A stretch of DNA of 64,000 nucleotides, from NCBI GenBank assembly GCA_963817375.1, contig CAWFOB010000004.1, positions 62,001 through 126,000 of the forward strand, in the 5' to 3' direction. Below, one piece after another: positions 1 through 9,143 of the stretch. The notes under the pieces were generated by a model, which searched no databases, had not been told where the DNA came from, and was given only the letters and a program-made list of their open reading frames with translations. The position numbers were made by a program, and so were the translations under genes. Every line of letters starts with the position of its first letter. The stretch's first letter is position 1. Origin of the DNA: JACVRM01 sp963817375. GTDB lineage: Bacteria; Actinomycetota; Thermoleophilia; Gaiellales; Gaiellaceae.

Positions 1-603
1 TACGTCGGCGCGCTCGCCGCGGCACGCGGGCGGGCGCTCGACGCGAAGACGATCGCGCCGGGCGGCTACAGCCTCGAGGATCACTGGAACGCCGGCACCG
101 CGCCGGCCGAGCTGGCCCGGGGCGGCTGGGACGTGATCGTCATGCAGCAGGGCCCGTCGGCCCTGCGCGAGAGCGAGGCGAACCTGAAGGTCTGGGCGAC
201 CCGGTTCGCGGACGCGGCCCGCTCCGTCGGCACGACGCCGGCGCTGCTGACGGTCTGGCCCGAGTCGTACCGCTACGGCGAGCTCGCGGCGGTCATGGGC
301 TCGTACCGGCGCTCCGCGAAAGTGGCGAGGGCGCTCCTGCTCCCGGCCGGCGATGCCTGGCACGCGGCCTGGTCGTGCCGCGGCTCGCTGCCGCTGTACG
401 GCCCGGACGGGTTCCACCCGAGCCGGCTCGGCACCTACCTCGCGGCCGTCGTCGTCTGGGCGCGCCTCTTCCACGACGCGCCCTCGCGTGCTGCGTCCGA
501 CCTGCGCCGCTACGGCGTGCCGTTCACGACGACGACGCGCAACGCCCGGCTCGTCAGGGCGGCGGCCGCGACGGCGCTGGGCAGCAAGCAGCACTGCCCG
601 TGA
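1..603 (+). CDS. SGNH-type hydrolase, C-terminal part (5' truncated by window edge)
   Basis: The frame is open from base 1, so the N-terminus lies outside the window; 200 residues are visible. A hydrophobic strand ending VIVMQQGPS (visible residues about 41-49) matches the block around the Asn/Gln region of SGNH esterases. The motif DGFHPSRLG (about residues 137-145) matches block V, which carries the catalytic Asp and His. The nucleophile Ser block would be upstream and is not seen. The family cleaves ester or acetyl groups; the substrate here cannot be told. The Cys pair WSCRG and KQHCP suggests an exported protein, which is inference. A strong hairpin lies directly after the stop. Confidence is good for the fold and low for the substrate. 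Confidence 0.65.
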   Translation, partial: YVGALAAARGRALDAKTIAPGGYSLEDHWNAGTAPAELARGGWDVIVMQQGPSALRESEANLKVWATRFADAARSVGTTPALLTVWPESYRYGELAAVMGSYRRSAKVARALLLPAGDAWHAAWSCRGSLPLYGPDGFHPSRLGTYLAAVVVWARLFHDAPSRAASDLRRYGVPFTTTTRNARLVRAAAATALGSKQHCP

Positions 604-609
604 ACGACA

Positions 610-635
610 GAGGCCCCCGGCGTCCCGGGGGCCTC
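610..635. terminator. Bidirectional hairpin terminator
   Basis: A perfect 11-bp stem (610-620 with 625-635) closes a 4-nt loop. It lies 7 nt after the stop of the hydrolase and about 70 nt past the stop of the convergent gene ending at 706. There is no U tract, as is common in GC-rich actinobacteria. It probably serves both genes. Confidence 0.7.
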
Positions 636-705
636 GTCTAGATCGATCGCTTCCCGCTGCCTCCCTGTCTTGACCAGTCGGCGGCGGTGCGTCTGTCAGG
701 CGATT

Positions 706-2853
706 TTACGGATCGTTCGCCTTGTTGTTGTAGGTGATGATGTTGTTGCCTGGGCCGAGGTAGAAGTCCACGATGCCCATGGCGAGGTTCGGATTCGGGT
801 TCTGGTTGCAGATCACCGGATCCGAGTTCGGATCGCCCGGCGTGCAGAGGCCGCGTGTACCCGACGTGAGAGCGATGCTCGTCACGGTGTAGTTCACGAC
901 TCCGCTGTCAGGCCGCTCGACGACGCCGACTGCCCGGTTCTTCCCGTTCGGGTAGAGCACCGGGAACGACGGGCTGAAGCTCGTGCACTCGCCCGGCATG
1001 ATCGGGCCGAGCGTGATCGGGCCGATGAACCCGCCCGTGCCGCTGCCGACAGTAGACGGTCGTAGTCGAACAGCTTGCCGCCAAGCGAGTCCTGCGAGGT
1101 CGACGGAATGACCTTGCAGACCTTGACCTGGCCGAGCTTGATGCGGTTGGAGTAGGTGACGGTCACGTCCTGGCCGTACGGCACGTTGACGGTGACTGTC
1201 CGCGTGTTCAGGTTGCGACTGACCTCGGCCGTCGCCGGGACGACGCTGATCCCGCCGTCGCCGATGAGCGGCAGGCCAGGATCGAGCTCGTAGTTGTCGC
1301 TCGCGAGCTCGGTCACGGTGTGGTTCCCGACCGAGACCCGCTGCGGCAGCGAGCACGTGCCCGCACGGACGCTGAGCATGCCGGTCCCATCGATGCGGAA
1401 CTGGAACGTCGGCTGCGTCGTGATGCCGCGCACCGGCGGTCTTGCAGACCTCGAGGAGGCCCCTCGCGGTGTTGGTGAACGTCGCCTGGTTGATGCCCGA
1501 CGCGAGCGTGATCGAGCTCGGGCCGGAGCTGTCGACGAACTGCCCGGGGTTCTGCTCGGACAGCGTGACAGTCGCCCCGATCGGCAGGAAGCCGACGACC
1601 ACGCACTGCGTCGTCGCCTGCGCCGTGATCGCGGCGGTGCCGGCCGTACCGGAGTCAGACGACCAGTCGATGTAGAACACCTGCTTGATCAGGTCGGCGG
1701 AGCCGGGCCCAAGCGCCTTGCACAGCTTGAGCTGGGCACGCTGCGTCTGGTTGACGAAGATGGCCTGGGTCTCGTCGTTCGGGTCGGCCGAGGTCGGAAC
1801 CTCGACGTCAACCGTGCGATTGATCAGGTTCGCCGTCAGGAAACGATCACCCGGGAAGGCGAACGCGTCGACCAGGTCGAAGCCCGGCGACGGTCCCTCG
1901 GTCACCTCGGCGATACCGGCGGCGACCGTGAACCCGTCGGTGCAGTACACCTGGCCGAGGTTCGGGTTCGGCACGTTGATCGTGAACGGCCCGTAGCTCG
2001 CACCGGCGGCGTCAACCGCGGTGAAGGTGAACGGCCCGTGCACGTCCGGATCCGCGACGCCCGGAGCCAGCTCGGCTGCGGTCTTGCAGATCTCGAGCGT
2101 TCCGGTGCCGGACGGCGGAATGGGCTCGTCGTCGAAGAGCGCGACGGTCGTGCCCGCTCCGATGGTGTAGATGCCGGTGCCGAGACTCGTGTCGAAGTCC
2201 ACGAGCGCCGTGGCCGGATCGGAGTCGATGAACTGGACCTCCGTGCCGGCCGGGATCTGCTCGCGCACCGTGACGGTCGAGCCAACCTGGAAGCTGCCCA
2301 GGATGCGGCACGACCAGTTGGCCGGATCGTCGAACGCGTCGTTCGCCTCGGTCGAGACGAGCGGGCCGCCGTTCACCGAGAAGCTGAACAGACGGCCGAG
2401 GTACGCCGGAGTCTGCGTGAGCTTGCAGACCTTCAGCGTCCCCAGGTTGCCGCCCGCCGGCTGGTTGACGAACGTGACCAGCGTCTCGGACGAGGTCGAT
2501 GCACCGGTCGTCACCGTCACGCTGCGGTTCGGAAGATCCTCACTGATCTTCCGGATCGACGGACGAACGGTCGTCGACGCGACATCGGTTGCCGGGTTGG
2601 ACTGGCCCTCGGTGATGGTCACCTGCGTGCCCGCGACCGTGATCGGCCCCGAGCACCGGCCACCATTGACCGAAACCGAGCTCCCACCCGTGATCGAGTA
2701 CTGGAACGTCCGCCCGGACATGCCGTTGGCAGACGACTTACAGATCTCGATCACATTGGCCGACGCCGCCTGGGCGCCGACCGCGAGAACCCCGACCGTC
2801 GCGAGTGCAAACAGAATCGCGAGACGGCGGAGCCCTCCCTTCCTTTTTTCCAC
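706..2853 (-). CDS. Secreted protein with six tandem beta-sandwich-like repeats (internal frameshifts)
   Basis: The start is taken as GTG at 2853, because an AAGGGAGGGG ribosome site lies just upstream; an in-frame ATG at 2883 is possible but has no such site. Residues 1-32 form a signal peptide (basic start, hydrophobic core, end near AASA). The rest has about six repeats of roughly 110 residues, each opening with a Leu-x-Val/Ile-Cys-Lys motif and ending with a T/V-F/Y-x-N strand. These resemble prealbumin-like or other Ig-type surface modules. No LPxTG sorting signal or membrane anchor is seen at the C-terminus. Between about 1435 and 1060 the conserved repeats continue in another frame, then return, so two compensating indels are present. 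The function is unknown; an adhesin or surface-layer role is inference. Confidence 0.6.
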   Translation of the reverse strand: MEKRKGGLRRLAILFALATVGVLAVGAQAASANVIEICKSSANGMSGRTFQYSITGGSSVSVNGGRCSGPITVAGTQVTITEGQSNPATDVASTTVRPSIRKISEDLPNRSVTVTTGASTSSETLVTFVNQPAGGNLGTLKVCKLTQTPAYLGRLFSFSVNGGPLVSTEANDAFDDPANWSCRILGSFQVGSTVTVREQIPAGTEVQFIDSDPATALVDFDTSLGTGIYTIGAGTTVALFDDEPIPPSGTGTLEICKTAAELAPGVADPDVHGPFTFTAVDAAGASYGPFTINVPNPNLGQVYCTDGFTVAAGIAEVTEGPSPGFDLVDAFAFPGDRFLTANLINRTVDVEVPTSADPNDETQAIFVNQTQRAQLKLCKALGPGSADLIKQVFYIDWSSDSGTAGTAAITAQATTQCVVVGFLPIGATVTLSEQNPGQFVDSSGPSSITLASGINQATFTNTARGLLEVCKTAGARHHDAADVPVPHRWDRHAQRPCGHVLAAAAGLGREPHRDRARERQLRARSWPAAHRRRRDQRRPGDGRGQSQPEHADSHRQRAVRPGRDRHLLQPHQARPGQGLQGHSVDLAGLAWRQAVRLRPSTVGSGTGGFIGPITLGPIMPGECTSFSPSFPVLYPNGKNRAVGVVERPDSGVVNYTVTSIALTSGTRGLCTPGDPNSDPVICNQNPNPNLAMGIVDFYLGPGNNIITYNNKANDP

Positions 2854-3050
2854 TACCCCTCCCTTCGAGTGCCCACAAGGCATCCGGCCGTGGCGCCGGC
2901 CCCGCCCCCGCGGGGACCACCCAGCACCGGGGACGCTTCCGCGTCCCTTTGTGCAGGGACCAGCACCGCCTTGTAGAGCTTCAGTCCGAAACGAACCACT
3001 CTCCCCAGCCGGACAGCGGTGATTGTCCGCCCGCAGCGGGTGAATCTCTA

Positions 3051-3111
3051 TCCCCCATTGTGGGGGATTCCGAAGGAGGGAGCGGAGTGGCCCCGTCCCT
3101 CGATCGAGGGA
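3051..3111. promoter_or_regulatory. Two palindromes between divergent secreted-protein genes
   Basis: The 385-bp gap 2854-3238 separates two divergent exported-protein genes. It holds an inverted repeat with 7-bp arms at 3051-3067 (TCCCCCA/TGGGGGA, loop TTG) and a perfect 16-bp palindrome at 3096-3111 (TCCCTCGATCGAGGGA). Related palindromes occur at 7903-7916, 34564-34577 and 35658-35675, near other secreted-protein genes. An operator role is inference. A 7-bp hairpin at 2930-2947 is also present in the leader of the minus-strand gene. No clear -35/-10 pair was recognised. Confidence 0.4.
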
Positions 3112-3238
3112 TCCGGTGCGGCCCGTCCCTAAGAGGCCCGTAAGACTTTCGCCGGCGGCGCTCCGGCCGCCCCACAGTGCAGGATTTCAGGCCAGAATGC
3201 GAGGGGGTTCACGTTCTTCTTTCCGGGGGGTCTCGACC

Positions 3239-4283
3239 ATGCATCCAACTGCCAGACGACGCACGACCTTAGGATTGGCCGCCGCCACTGTTTTGCTCGC
3301 GTCCTACGCGGCCGGACAGGTACCGGCGCTGGGCGCGGAGAAGCCCGCGAAGTTCGCGCCGCGCCTGCGCGTGGAGGCGTCCCGCTACGACGCCGTCCGC
3401 CCGAGCCAGCTGACCATCGACGTCACGCAGACGGCGACCGAGCCGAAGATCGCGCGCATGTCGTTCGTCGTCCCGAACGGCTACTCCATCACGACCGTGA
3501 AGCGCGGCCGCCGGTTCGCCCGCGCGACGATCGGTATCACGCAGCCGGGCGAGCGCGCGCAGCTGCCGCAGCTGCTCCTCACGGGCGAACTGCTCGCGAT
3601 CAAGGTGCACGGCAACGAGTTGCGTCCCGAAGCCGGACCAGGTGTACCAGGGCCTCGTCGCCAGCGACCCGGGCGGCACTGCCAAGGCGCACATGACGCT
3701 GACCGTCTTCGAGGAGAAGGTCGGCACCGGCCATCGCTACACCGTGTGCCTCCCGGCCTCCTCGCCCGCGCCCGGCTCGATCCGGCGCGTCGAGATCGAG
3801 GTGATCACCGGGATCCTGCCGCCCGGCCCCGGCCGGCCGGTCTGGCGCGGGCTCTTCACGCCCGTGAAGTCGAGCGCCGCTGCCGCCGAGAAGGCGACGA
3901 CGGAGGCGCAGAGCGTCGTCCCGCTGCCGAGCTTCCTCACCGTGACGTCGCCGGGCAAGGTCTCGGTGAAGCCGGGCGCGACGGTCAAGCTCTCCGGGGT
4001 GCTCTCGCTGAACGGCCCGTCCGGGCGGCGTAAGGTGCGGATCACGTACGTGTCGGGCCGCAGCAACCCGCAGTACGCGGGAATCGGCAAGACCGCGCCG
4101 AGCGGGCGCTACACCGCCACCATCAAGGCGCCGCCCAAGGCGGGCACCTACTACTACAGCGCCCGGGCGCTCTCGAAGAACGTCCCGTGCCAGTCGCCGT
4201 CGTCCGAGGCGCCGGCCGGCTGCACGAGCTCGACGCTCAGCGGGATCTCGAGCGCGCCGCTCAAGATCACCGTCAAGAGCTGA
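3239..4283 (+). CDS. Exported protein with Ig/CARDB-like region (one frameshift)
   Basis: The ATG at 3239 follows a GGGGGG-type ribosome site. An N-terminal signal peptide (MHPTARRRTT, then a hydrophobic core ending near ALGA) shows export. The first about 126 residues read in one frame; from about 3619 the sensible protein continues in the next frame and ends at 4283. Removing a single T in GAGTTGCGTC restores a smooth join (NE-CVPKPDQVYQG). The C-terminal half (LPSFLTVTSPGKVSVKPGATVKL and later beta-strand-rich sequence) looks like an Ig-type or CARDB-type domain, followed by a Cys-containing stretch. No enzymatic motif is visible. It is divergent from the six-repeat protein, suggesting a surface-protein locus. 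Confidence 0.55.
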
Positions 4284-4310
4284 ACCTCGACTAGAGCCTG
4301 AACCTCTGCC

Positions 4311-4343
4311 ACGCGCCGCCGGCCTCATAGGCTGGCGGCGCGT
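4311..4343. terminator. 14-bp hairpin reaching the add start codon
   Basis: Positions 4311-4324 pair with 4330-4343 (14 bp including one G-T pair) around a 5-nt loop. The structure lies after the stop at 4283 and ends on the first base of the TTG start of add. It can act as terminator of the upstream gene, and it may also limit ribosome access to add; the second role is inference. Confidence 0.55.
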
Positions 4344-5332
4344 TGGCGTACCCCAAGATCGAGCTCCACGTGCACCTCGAGGGCGCCGTCCGGCCGGACA
4401 CGCTCTTCGACCTCGCCCGCCGGAACGGCCTCGAGCTCCCGGCCGACAGCCCCGAGGAGCTCGCGGAGCTCTACCGCTTCCGCGATTTCGCGCACTTCAT
4501 CGAGATCTGGATCATGACCACGAACGTGCTGCGGCACGCCGACGATTTCCGCCGCATCACCGTCGACTACGCCGAGGAGGCCGCGGCGCACGGGGCCGTG
4601 TACGTGGAGGCGATCTTCTCCCCGATCGAGCGCACGTGGCGCGGCGTCGACTGGGACGCTCTCTACAGCGGCTACTGCGACGGCGCCCAGGAGGCGCGTG
4701 AGCTGCACGGCGTGGAGATGCGGCTCACGCCCGACATCACGCGCTCGGCGCCGCTGGATGATGCCGAGGTCTCCGTCGGCTACGCGGTCAAGTACGCCGA
4801 TCGCGGCGTCGTCGGCATCGGGCTCGGCGGCGAGGAGGCGCTGTACCCCACCGAGGGGTTCGAACGGCCGTTCGCGCTCGCGCGCGAGGCCGGGCTGCCG
4901 GCCGTCCCCCACGCCGGCGAGGCGGCCGGCCCGGAGTCGGTGCGTGCGGCGCTGGACGTGCTGGGGGCGCACCGCATCCGGCACGGCATCCGCGCGGTCG
5001 AGGATCCCGCCTTGCTTACCGAGCTCGCCGAGCGGCGAGTCGTGCTCGACGTCTGCCCCGTCTCCAATGTCCGCACGGGCATCGTGCCGGCGATCGAGCA
5101 GCACCCGCTCCCGCAGCTCGTCGCGGCGGGCGTGCTGTGCTCGATCTCGACGGACGACCCGGCGATGTTCGACACCGACCTGACCCGCGAGCTCGAGGTG
5201 GCACGCTCCCTCGGGGTCTCGCCGCAGGCCGCCTACGAGGCAGCGCTGGCCGGGGTCCTCTGCGACGACGCGACGCGCGCGCGGCTCGGCGAGATCCGCC
5301 GCGCGTTCGACTGGGACGACGCCGCCGCCTAG
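4343..5332 (+). CDS. add: Adenosine deaminase
   Basis: Converts adenosine (or deoxyadenosine) to inosine and ammonia in the cytoplasm, in purine salvage. The zinc ligands H9 and H11 are in IELHVHLEGA. The HAGEAAGPESV segment carries the third zinc-binding His and the catalytic Glu, RIRHG gives the conserved His, and STDDPAMF holds the last zinc-ligand Asp and its neighbour. At 329 residues it has the usual length. TTG at 4343 is the only plausible start because an in-frame TAG lies at 4328. No Shine-Dalgarno is visible and a strong hairpin abuts the start. The gene is convergent with, and overlaps by 4 bp, the secreted-protein gene ending at 5329. Related adenine deaminases share these motifs, so the exact purine substrate is not certain. 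Confidence 0.88.
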   Translation: MAYPKIELHVHLEGAVRPDTLFDLARRNGLELPADSPEELAELYRFRDFAHFIEIWIMTTNVLRHADDFRRITVDYAEEAAAHGAVYVEAIFSPIERTWRGVDWDALYSGYCDGAQEARELHGVEMRLTPDITRSAPLDDAEVSVGYAVKYADRGVVGIGLGGEEALYPTEGFERPFALAREAGLPAVPHAGEAAGPESVRAALDVLGAHRIRHGIRAVEDPALLTELAERRVVLDVCPVSNVRTGIVPAIEQHPLPQLVAAGVLCSISTDDPAMFDTDLTRELEVARSLGVSPQAAYEAALAGVLCDDATRARLGEIRRAFDWDDAAA

Positions 5333-7811
5333 GCGGCGAGCGTCACCTTGACCGTCCAGACGACCTTGTCCAGCTTCAGCTTCGGCACCCGGACAAACTT
5401 GTTCGTCGGGACGACGCGGAGCACGTGGCGCAGCGTCTTGCGGTTCGCCTTGATGAGCCGGATGTCGATCTTGACGGTCTTGGGCGTGCCGTCGACACGC
5501 ACGTTGACGTAGCGGCTGTGCTTGCCGTACCGCTCTTTCTGGATCTTCACGAGCGCGACACTTGTCGCTGAGGGCTGCTTCGTCGTCGTGGTCGGCGTCG
5601 TGGTGGTGGTGGTCGTGCTCGTGCTCGTCGGCGGCGCCGTTGCTCGTCGTCGCCGGCGGCGTCGTCGTGGTCGTCGTCGTCCGCGGCGTCGTCGTGGTCG
5701 TGTGCGGCGTGGTCGTGGTCGTCGTCGCCGTGGTCGTCGTCGTGCTCGTCGTCGAGGGCGGCGGCGGGCAGTACGACAGGTCGGCGCTCGTGGCGCGCTG
5801 GATCTTGTCGTCGAGGAAGTCGACCTTGACCGGCGCCGCGGCCGGCGTGCACGAGCCGACGATCTCGATCGACGCCTCACCGGACCAGTCCGTCGTCTCG
5901 CAGAGGCGGCCCTGCGCATCGGTCGTCGAGGCGGTGCCCGCCGGGAACGGCTTCACCGAGCCGGCGGCGACCCCGGTCACCGTGAAGCAGACGTTCGCGC
6001 CCTGGATCGCCGTGTTGTCGATGTCGACGGAGGTCGCGGTGCAGACCTGCGAGAGCAGGTCGGCGCCCGTCGGGCCCTTGGACGAGCAGTCGACCGAGCG
6101 GGTGTAGTAGTTGTCGACGAACTCGTGCACCGTGTTCGACGTCTTGTCGACGTCGAGCGGCACGGCCGCGCCCGGGTACTGCGCGATTGCGCTGACGTCC
6201 GCCTTCCCGAGCGGGTAGACGTCGCCGAGGTCGCAGCCGTTGCCGGCGGTGACGATGCCCGGGTTGGCCGCGATGATCGCGTCGTAGTAGAAGTCCCAGC
6301 CGGGCACGTACGAGACCATCGCCTCGCCGTGCTCGTCGCTGTAGACGGCGATGCCCTGGTCGCCGGTCGGCGTCGAGCGCCACTCGGGCGAGCCGTTCTG
6401 GAAGTCGCGCGCGCACCTGGTCGCGCCGCCGACGACGCTGGAGAGTGTCGCGTCCTTCTCCCAGTACGGGTAGCTGCAGTCGACGCCGTTCGTCTTGTTC
6501 GTCGCGCAGTTGTACGTCGTCGGGTAGTTGCCGCCCGGCTGCCAGTCCGTGCCCGACGCGAGCCCGAAGCGCCCGTCGAGCTCCGCGAGCGTGGCGGGGA
6601 TGTACGCGCGGTAGAACGGCGCGTAGAAGTTGTGCGCGGCATCGGCCCCGGCGTTCGGGTCGCGGACGTAGACGGTGTCCTTCGTCAGCGCCTGCAGCGT
6701 CCCCACGCCGCCGATGTCCGTCTGCGGACCCGAGTTCGGGTTGATCAGGAACTTGAGGCGCGCCGACGGCATCGGCACGTCGCCGCTGTCGAGCTTCCCG
6801 TCGCCGAGGAACGTCTCGTCCCAGCGCAGCGGATCCCACGGGCCGATCGGCAGGCCGGTGGTCAACGAGGGCCAGATCCGCGAGTAGGGCCCCTCCTCAG
6901 GCAGGCCGCCCTGGCAGTTGTCGACCGCGTCGATCGACGTGTCCGGGATCGGAGCAAGGTCGACGTTCGTCGAGACGCACGGGCCGCTGTAGCCGCTCTG
7001 CGGCGAGGTCGCCGCATCCGCGTCGACGTTGCCGAGCGCGGGCGTCATGTCGTCGTGGATGTCCCACATGCGCCAGGCGTTCGAGCCGCTGTAGAACGGG
7101 TCGGTGCTCGTCGTGTGCGCCAGCCGCATCGCGAGGTCGTCCCACCAGGTGGTCGTGTCCCCGGCGCCCGCCGGCTGGTTCGCCTTGTCCTCGCTCGGCA
7201 GCTGGATCGACGCCGGCAGCCCGGGGATGCACCCCTGCCCCGGGCAGTACAGGTCGCTGAAGCCGCTCAGCGGCAGCTCGCCGTAGACGCGGGCACGCAG
7301 CCAGTTGTGGCTCCCCCAGCCCGGCGCGTCGTACACGTCGGTGCCGCCGCTGCCGTCGTCGAGGCGTGACCTTGCTCAGCTTCAGCCAGCCGACGAGGAA
7401 GTCGTGGGAGCCGACGGTGTGCGTGCCGTCGCTGATGTCGACGTGGACGAGCGCCAGGCCGGCGCGCTGCGACGTGTAGTCGATGCGCGCGCAGTGGGCG
7501 TTCTTGTAGAGGGCGTTGGGGCCCTGCGTGACGACCTGGGACGGCGACGAGACGCTTGGCTGCGCGCCGGTGTCGCTCCAGTCCACGATGCTCCACGTCG
7601 CGGTGTAGACGGTGCTCGTGTCGGTCGACCACGGGGCCGTCGCGGTGTCGCAGGTGACCAGGCGCACCGCCTCCCCGCGCCAGGCGAGGTAGGGGACGTT
7701 GGCGGACTGCGGATCGAACTGTGGCTGATAGCCACTTGCGAAAGCCGACGACGCACCGGAAGAACAACCGACGAGCGCAAGCGCCGCGGCTACCGCAAGA
7801 CGCAGTCGCAT
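5329..7811 (-). CDS. Secreted protein with Thr-rich linker (two frameshifts)
   Basis: The ATG at 7811 starts a signal sequence with a possible lipobox (LVGC, about residues 13-16). About 150 residues of beta-rich sequence follow. Near 7365 the frame changes, and a long Trp/Tyr/Asp-rich extracellular region continues (for example YDAPGWGSHNW and WDFYYDAII). A linker of repeated Thr tracts broken by PH and PR comes next. Near 5645 the frame changes again, and a basic beta-rich tail (KIQKERYGKHSRYVNVRVDG) ends at 5329. Both shifts fit single extra bases. No known catalytic domain was recognised. The Thr linker is nearly identical in DNA to that of the CAP protein at 34587-35624. Cell-surface location is well supported; function is unknown. 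Confidence 0.55.
5666..5713. repeat. 48-bp identical linker repeat, copy A (other copy 34947-34994)
   Basis: This stretch, encoding part of the Thr-rich linker, is identical base for base to 34947-34994, inside an otherwise unrelated secreted protein 29 kb away. Similarity extends imperfectly on both sides. Confidence 0.7.
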
Positions 7812-7902
7812 CTAGACCAACCCCCTGTCGAAAAGACCCCATAGACCCGGTTCCCACGCGGGTCACTACTCACTTTCGACGCCGGAGCGCGCCTGTCAAG
7901 TC

Positions 7903-7916
7903 CCCTCGTTCGAGGG
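7903..7916. promoter_or_regulatory. CCCTCG-TT-CGAGGG palindrome upstream of secreted-protein gene
   Basis: A 14-bp inverted repeat (6-bp arms, TT centre) lies about 98 nt upstream of the ATG at 7811 and 12 nt past the stop of the peptidase gene ending at 7929. It nearly matches the palindrome at 3096-3111. It could be an operator or a short terminator. Confidence 0.35.
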
Positions 7917-7928
7917 TTTAGGCAGGTC

Positions 7929-9131
7929 TTAGATCTGCCAGTCGCCGCGGCGGAGGAGCGGAACGTGCTCGCCGGCGCGGGTGATGCCGGTCACATCGAC
8001 CTGGTTCGACCCGATCATGAAGTCGATGTGGATCTTGCTCTTGTTCGCACGCGGCCAGTCGGCCTCGTCGATCGTGAACGTGTATGCGGAGCCGAAGGCG
8101 ATGTGGCTCGCCGCGTTCTCGTCCAGCAGGGTGTCGTAGAAGACGGTGCCGAGCGGCCCGATGCGGCCGGCGCGGTCGACGAGCGCGACCTCCCCGAGGC
8201 GGGACGCACCGTCGTCGAGCGAGGTGACCGTACGCAGGACGTCGGCGCCCTGCTCGGCGTCGATCGAGACGGCGCGGCCGCCCTCGAAGCGCACCTCGAT
8301 GCCGCGGATGATCGAGCCGACGTACTCGAGCGGCAAGGTGGCGTGGACAACGCCGTCGACTCGCGTCGGGTCCGGGGTCGTGAACACCTCCTCGGAGGGC
8401 AGGTTGACCAGGTGCCGCAGGCCGTCGCGCCTCGTGAACTCCGCGGCGAGCCAGCGCGACGAAGGCAGGAGGCCGATCGTCAGGTCGGTGCCCGGTCCCT
8501 CGAAGTGGACGGCATCGAGGCCGAGCGCGCCGAGGCGCTCGCCGACGCCGGCGAGCTCCGCCATGCGGTGCGTCCAGGCCGCCCCCGGATCCGGCTCGTC
8601 GAGGCGGCAGATGTGGATGATCTCCTCCCAGAGCTTCCGGTAGGCGCCGTCGGGGTCGAGCTCCGGATGCACCAGCTCGGCCCATGCGCGCGTCGGCGCC
8701 GGGACTCCCGTCCAGTTGGTGGTGCGCGCGTTCACGATCGGGCCGACCTCGGCGAGGCGCGGCATGCGGTCGCGACCCGCGCGCCGCGGGTCGAGGTCGT
8801 CGAGCGCGCCCGGTGCCGCCGGGCCCTCGAGCGCGATTCGCGCCGCGCCCATCTCCCCGAGCGAGACCAGGCGCTGCCCCCACCACGGCGGCACGTAGCC
8901 GAGCGTGTCCTCGGGCGCGTGGCGGATGCGCGAGCGTTTCACGAGCGGGTCGAACGACCAGACGTCCACGAACCGCGCGCCGCGCCGGTATGCGGCCTCG
9001 GCGACCGCGCGCGTGATCTCCTCCTTACCCGGCTCCGAGAGCACGGCCACGACCTGGTCCGGCTGGACATTGGCGGCGAACCCGACGACGAGCTCGGCGA
9101 GCTCCTGAATCGGCGGCTGGAAGTCGTCCAC
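7929..9131 (-). CDS. M29-family aminopeptidase
   Basis: Metal-dependent exopeptidase of the AmpS/aminopeptidase T family, acting in cytoplasmic peptide turnover. The 400-residue length and whole-length pattern fit. Key segments: LPSEEVFTTPDP (first metal Glu), the later region with GEVALVD, FYDTLLDENAASHIAFG (Glu and His), and SKIHIDFMIGS (His and Asp). ATG at 9131 begins MDDFQPPIQEL. It is followed upstream on the same strand, 12 nt away, by the coiled-coil gene, so the two may be cotranscribed. Two-metal chemistry is known for the family. The natural substrates are not deducible. Confidence 0.88.
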   Translation of the reverse strand: MDDFQPPIQELAELVVGFAANVQPDQVVAVLSEPGKEEITRAVAEAAYRRGARFVDVWSFDPLVKRSRIRHAPEDTLGYVPPWWGQRLVSLGEMGAARIALEGPAAPGALDDLDPRRAGRDRMPRLAEVGPIVNARTTNWTGVPAPTRAWAELVHPELDPDGAYRKLWEEIIHICRLDEPDPGAAWTHRMAELAGVGERLGALGLDAVHFEGPGTDLTIGLLPSSRWLAAEFTRRDGLRHLVNLPSEEVFTTPDPTRVDGVVHATLPLEYVGSIIRGIEVRFEGGRAVSIDAEQGADVLRTVTSLDDGASRLGEVALVDRAGRIGPLGTVFYDTLLDENAASHIAFGSAYTFTIDEADWPRANKSKIHIDFMIGSNQVDVTGITRAGEHVPLLRRGDWQI

Positions 9132-9143
9132 AGCCGCGCGAGC

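Noticed and set aside
2930..2950. GGGACGC hairpin in a leader, reminiscent of a c-di-GMP-I riboswitch
   Set aside because: The conserved CACGCAAAG and GNRA-receptor parts are missing; only a short stem is shared.
4855..4866. GGTTCGAACG-like T-loop hinting at a tRNA
   Set aside because: It lies inside add codons and no cloverleaf arms can be drawn around it.
4325..5332. Long minus-strand open frame opposite add
   Set aside because: Arg/Ala-rich antisense shadow of high-GC coding DNA; add motifs are clear on the plus strand.
5560..5640. His/Asp-rich stretch (HEHDHHHHDADHDD) that looks like a metal-binding domain
   Set aside because: It is the Thr-rich linker read in the wrong frame after the frameshift near 5645; the correct frame gives Thr/Pro repeats.
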